Positions 14,244-15,321 of a stretch of 15,321 bases of DNA are shown here, in pieces. Location: contig DATJXG010000235.1 of the NCBI GenBank assembly GCA_035500455.1, positions 1-15,321 on the forward strand. The letters are read 5' to 3'. This DNA is from DATJXG01 sp035500455 (GTDB lineage Bacteria; Acidobacteriota; Terriglobia; Terriglobales; Acidobacteriaceae). How positions within the stretch are numbered: the stretch's first letter is position 1; each line of letters opens with the position of its first letter. Both the position numbers and the translations under genes were made by a program. The notes under the pieces were generated by a model. It was not told the origin of the DNA. It did not search any database and saw only the letters and a list, made by a program, of their open reading frames with translations.

Positions 14244-14317
14244 ATTGTCATCCTGAAAGCCTGGCAGGGTTAGTGTCGGCTCTCGCACGGGCCTCTTCGC
14301 TGCGCCCATGATGACAA
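14244..14317. repeat. TTGTCATC...GATGACAA-ended dispersed repeat
   Basis: TTGTCATC (14244-14251) and GATGACAA (14310-14317) are perfect inverted complements 58 nt apart, framing a GC-rich core with CTCTTCGCTGCGCCCATG. TGTCATCCTGA with a CTTCGCTGCG core is a form I recall from abundant intergenic repeats in several phyla. It shares the GATGACA end with the 1475-1532 element. Confidence 0.5.
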
Positions 14318-14354
14318 GCTTCTGGTTGGAACACCAACGGTCCTAAGTGAAGAT

Positions 14355-14397
14355 CAGTTCTCAGTTATCAGATCGCAGTTCTCAGCGGTGCAGTTTC
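14355..14397 (+). repeat. Heptad array G (CAGTTCT type)
   Basis: Units CAGTTCT, CAGTTAT, CAGATCG, CAGTTCT, CAGCGGT (14355-14389) are followed one base out of register by CAGTTTC (14391-14397). The leader seen before arrays D-F is not recognisable; AAGTGAAGAT stands in its place. The array ends 6 nt before the start codon chosen for the lipoprotein. Confidence 0.7.
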
Positions 14398-14403
14398 TGG
14401 TGC

Positions 14404-15006
14404 ATGCGGAAAGTAAGCGTCATTTTCGTCTTAGGAGTTCTTTGCCTGACCGCCGGTTGCTCGCCGCGGGATTTCCTCACGCGGCGGCTGGCCGCGCAGC
14501 TGATTTCCAACTCGGACGCCTTCCGCGCGACGCAGCGCTTCTGGCTGCGCACCGGCGTGGTTTCCAACAAGGATTTCATCTCTCCGGAGTACCTGGTGAT
14601 GCAGCGCCGGGGATGGATCACCGGGGCGAATGGAAATTGTCCGCCGGAAATCAGCCCACCGCCGTGCTGGGAGGTGACGCTCACCCCGGCTGGCGTGGAC
14701 GCCTTTCACGACCTGATCCAGGGCAACGCGGCCGAATCGAATTATTTCAGCGTGCCGGCTGCCAAGCGGCAGCTCATTGCGGTGACGGGAATCAGCAAGG
14801 GCGATCAACTTGCTCAGGCGGATTTCGTGTGGAAGTGGGAGGCGCTGAATCCTGTGGGGGAAGCGCTCTACGCGGGCGACGTGCAATTCACCTCGACGGT
14901 GGGCTTTCGCCACTACGATGACGGCTGGCGGCTGATCGAGGGTAATGCCACGCGTCCGGACCAGAGCCTGGATGAGGCTTTGCGGACTGCGCAGCCGGCC
15001 CAGTAA
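14404..15006 (+). CDS. Small lipoprotein of unknown function, 200 aa
   Basis: ATG 14404 gives a clean lipoprotein signal: MRKVSVIFVLGVLCLTAGC with lipobox LTAGC and Cys19. The frame is open from GTG 14347, but that extension would translate the heptad array and bury the signal peptide, so it is rejected. No clear ribosome site precedes the ATG. The mature part has QLISNSDAFRATQRFWLRTG, then VMQRRGWITGANGNCPPEISPPPCWEVTLTPAG with a Cys pair, and a strand-rich C-terminus (VQFTSTVGFRHYDDGWRLIEG). I do not recognise the family. The product is expected to be anchored to a membrane facing the periplasm. It stands apart from its neighbours, with repeats upstream. Confidence 0.75.
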   Translation: MRKVSVIFVLGVLCLTAGCSPRDFLTRRLAAQLISNSDAFRATQRFWLRTGVVSNKDFISPEYLVMQRRGWITGANGNCPPEISPPPCWEVTLTPAGVDAFHDLIQGNAAESNYFSVPAAKRQLIAVTGISKGDQLAQADFVWKWEALNPVGEALYAGDVQFTSTVGFRHYDDGWRLIEGNATRPDQSLDEALRTAQPAQ

Positions 15007-15058
15007 GCCTGCTTCATTCCCTATCCGACCCGTACCATCTCAGAAATTGCGATTGTAA

Positions 15059-15064
15059 TATAAT
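15059..15064 (+). promoter_or_regulatory. Consensus -10 box close to the PIN gene start
   Basis: A perfect TATAAT lies at 15059-15064, eight bases before the GTG taken as start of the PIN gene. If it is used, transcription would begin at or next to the start codon, giving a leaderless mRNA. No good -35 box is seen at the usual spacing, so the call is tentative. Confidence 0.35.
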
Positions 15065-15071
15065 GTAGTAC

Positions 15072-15321
15072 GTGTTCGTTTTTGACGCCTCCAGCCTGAT
15101 ATTGATCACGAAGGCGGAAATTCTCGACTTGTTCCTCGCTGATATCGGAGTGCAAGTGGCCATACCCGGCGAGGTCGCGAAAGAGAGCTGCGGAGCAAAG
15201 CAATCGTTTGATTCGCTGATGATTCAGAAGGCATTGGACGAATCCAGGATCAAGGTGATCGCAGTCAAGAACAGGAAGATGGTTGAACGTTTGGTGGCAG
15301 ACTTGGGCCTAGGCTTGGGAG
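15072..15321 (+). CDS. PIN-domain protein (VapC/DUF3368-like), N-terminal part, cut by window end
   Basis: GTG 15072 is the first start after an in-frame TAG at 15066-15068; 83 codons are visible and the frame runs off the end. The N-terminus VFVFDASSLILITKAEILDL carries the first metal-binding Asp (D5), and IPGEVAKES supplies the usual P-x-x-V-x-x-E pattern with E38. The visible end, LVADLGLGLG, leads towards the GxGExEA part of such proteins. PIN proteins are Mg-dependent ribonucleases, often toxins. No antitoxin frame fits in the 65 nt upstream; it could follow downstream or be absent. Base composition looks clearly less GC-rich than in neighbouring genes, which hints at transfer. There is no ribosome site. 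Confidence 0.65.
   Translation, partial: MFVFDASSLILITKAEILDLFLADIGVQVAIPGEVAKESCGAKQSFDSLMIQKALDESRIKVIAVKNRKMVERLVADLGLGLG

Overview
The window is high-GC bacterial chromosomal DNA. It carries a phage-tail-like gene block on the left (about 1-6800) and ordinary chromosomal genes on the right (about 6800-15321). The gene set (exopolysaccharide genes, a PilZ/GAF/Sel1 protein, the AMMECR1/Memo-associated radical SAM enzyme AmrS), frequent GTG/TTG starts and many repeat-filled spacers would suit an acidobacterium. That assignment is an impression from style, not a proven placement.

Left block, all on the + strand: the end of an unrecognised gene (1-132), a probable head-tail connector (315-941), a small neck-type protein (938-1366), a probable tail terminator/completion protein (1728-2246), a probable tail tube protein (2243-3238), a 777-residue tail hub-like protein with a large inserted domain (3634-5967), a small coiled-coil plus membrane-helix protein of holin/XhlA type (5981-6289) and an 88-residue protein (6525-6791). 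The order is that of a siphophage or gene-transfer-agent morphogenesis cluster. No tape measure gene lies between tube and hub, and no integrase, lysin or terminase is in view. The spacers hold repeats that also occur among the chromosomal genes on the right, so the block looks like a long-resident, possibly domesticated or decaying tail module rather than a fresh prophage.

Right block: a Wza/Poly_export-type outer-membrane polysaccharide export protein on the - strand (6817-7839). It is divergent from a WecA/MraY-family glycosyl-1-phosphate transferase with an unusual C-terminal soluble domain (8117-9685) and a non-hydrolysing UDP-GlcNAc 2-epimerase, wecB (9767-10837). These three make a coherent surface-polysaccharide locus. 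Next come a 651-residue PilZ-GAF-membrane-Sel1 protein (11067-13022), AmrS (13081-14205), a small lipoprotein (14404-15006) and the start of a PIN-domain protein (15072 to the window end).

The most striking unexplained structure is a set of degenerate 7-nt-period arrays in at least seven spacers (143-170, 1373-1407, 1597-1713, 3440-3474, 6340-6402, 10894-10949, 14355-14397). Three CAGTTCT-type arrays are preceded by the same 19-nt leader. One pair of arrays forms a 24-bp inverted repeat around a 330-bp segment. I found no CRISPR array, tRNA or rRNA.
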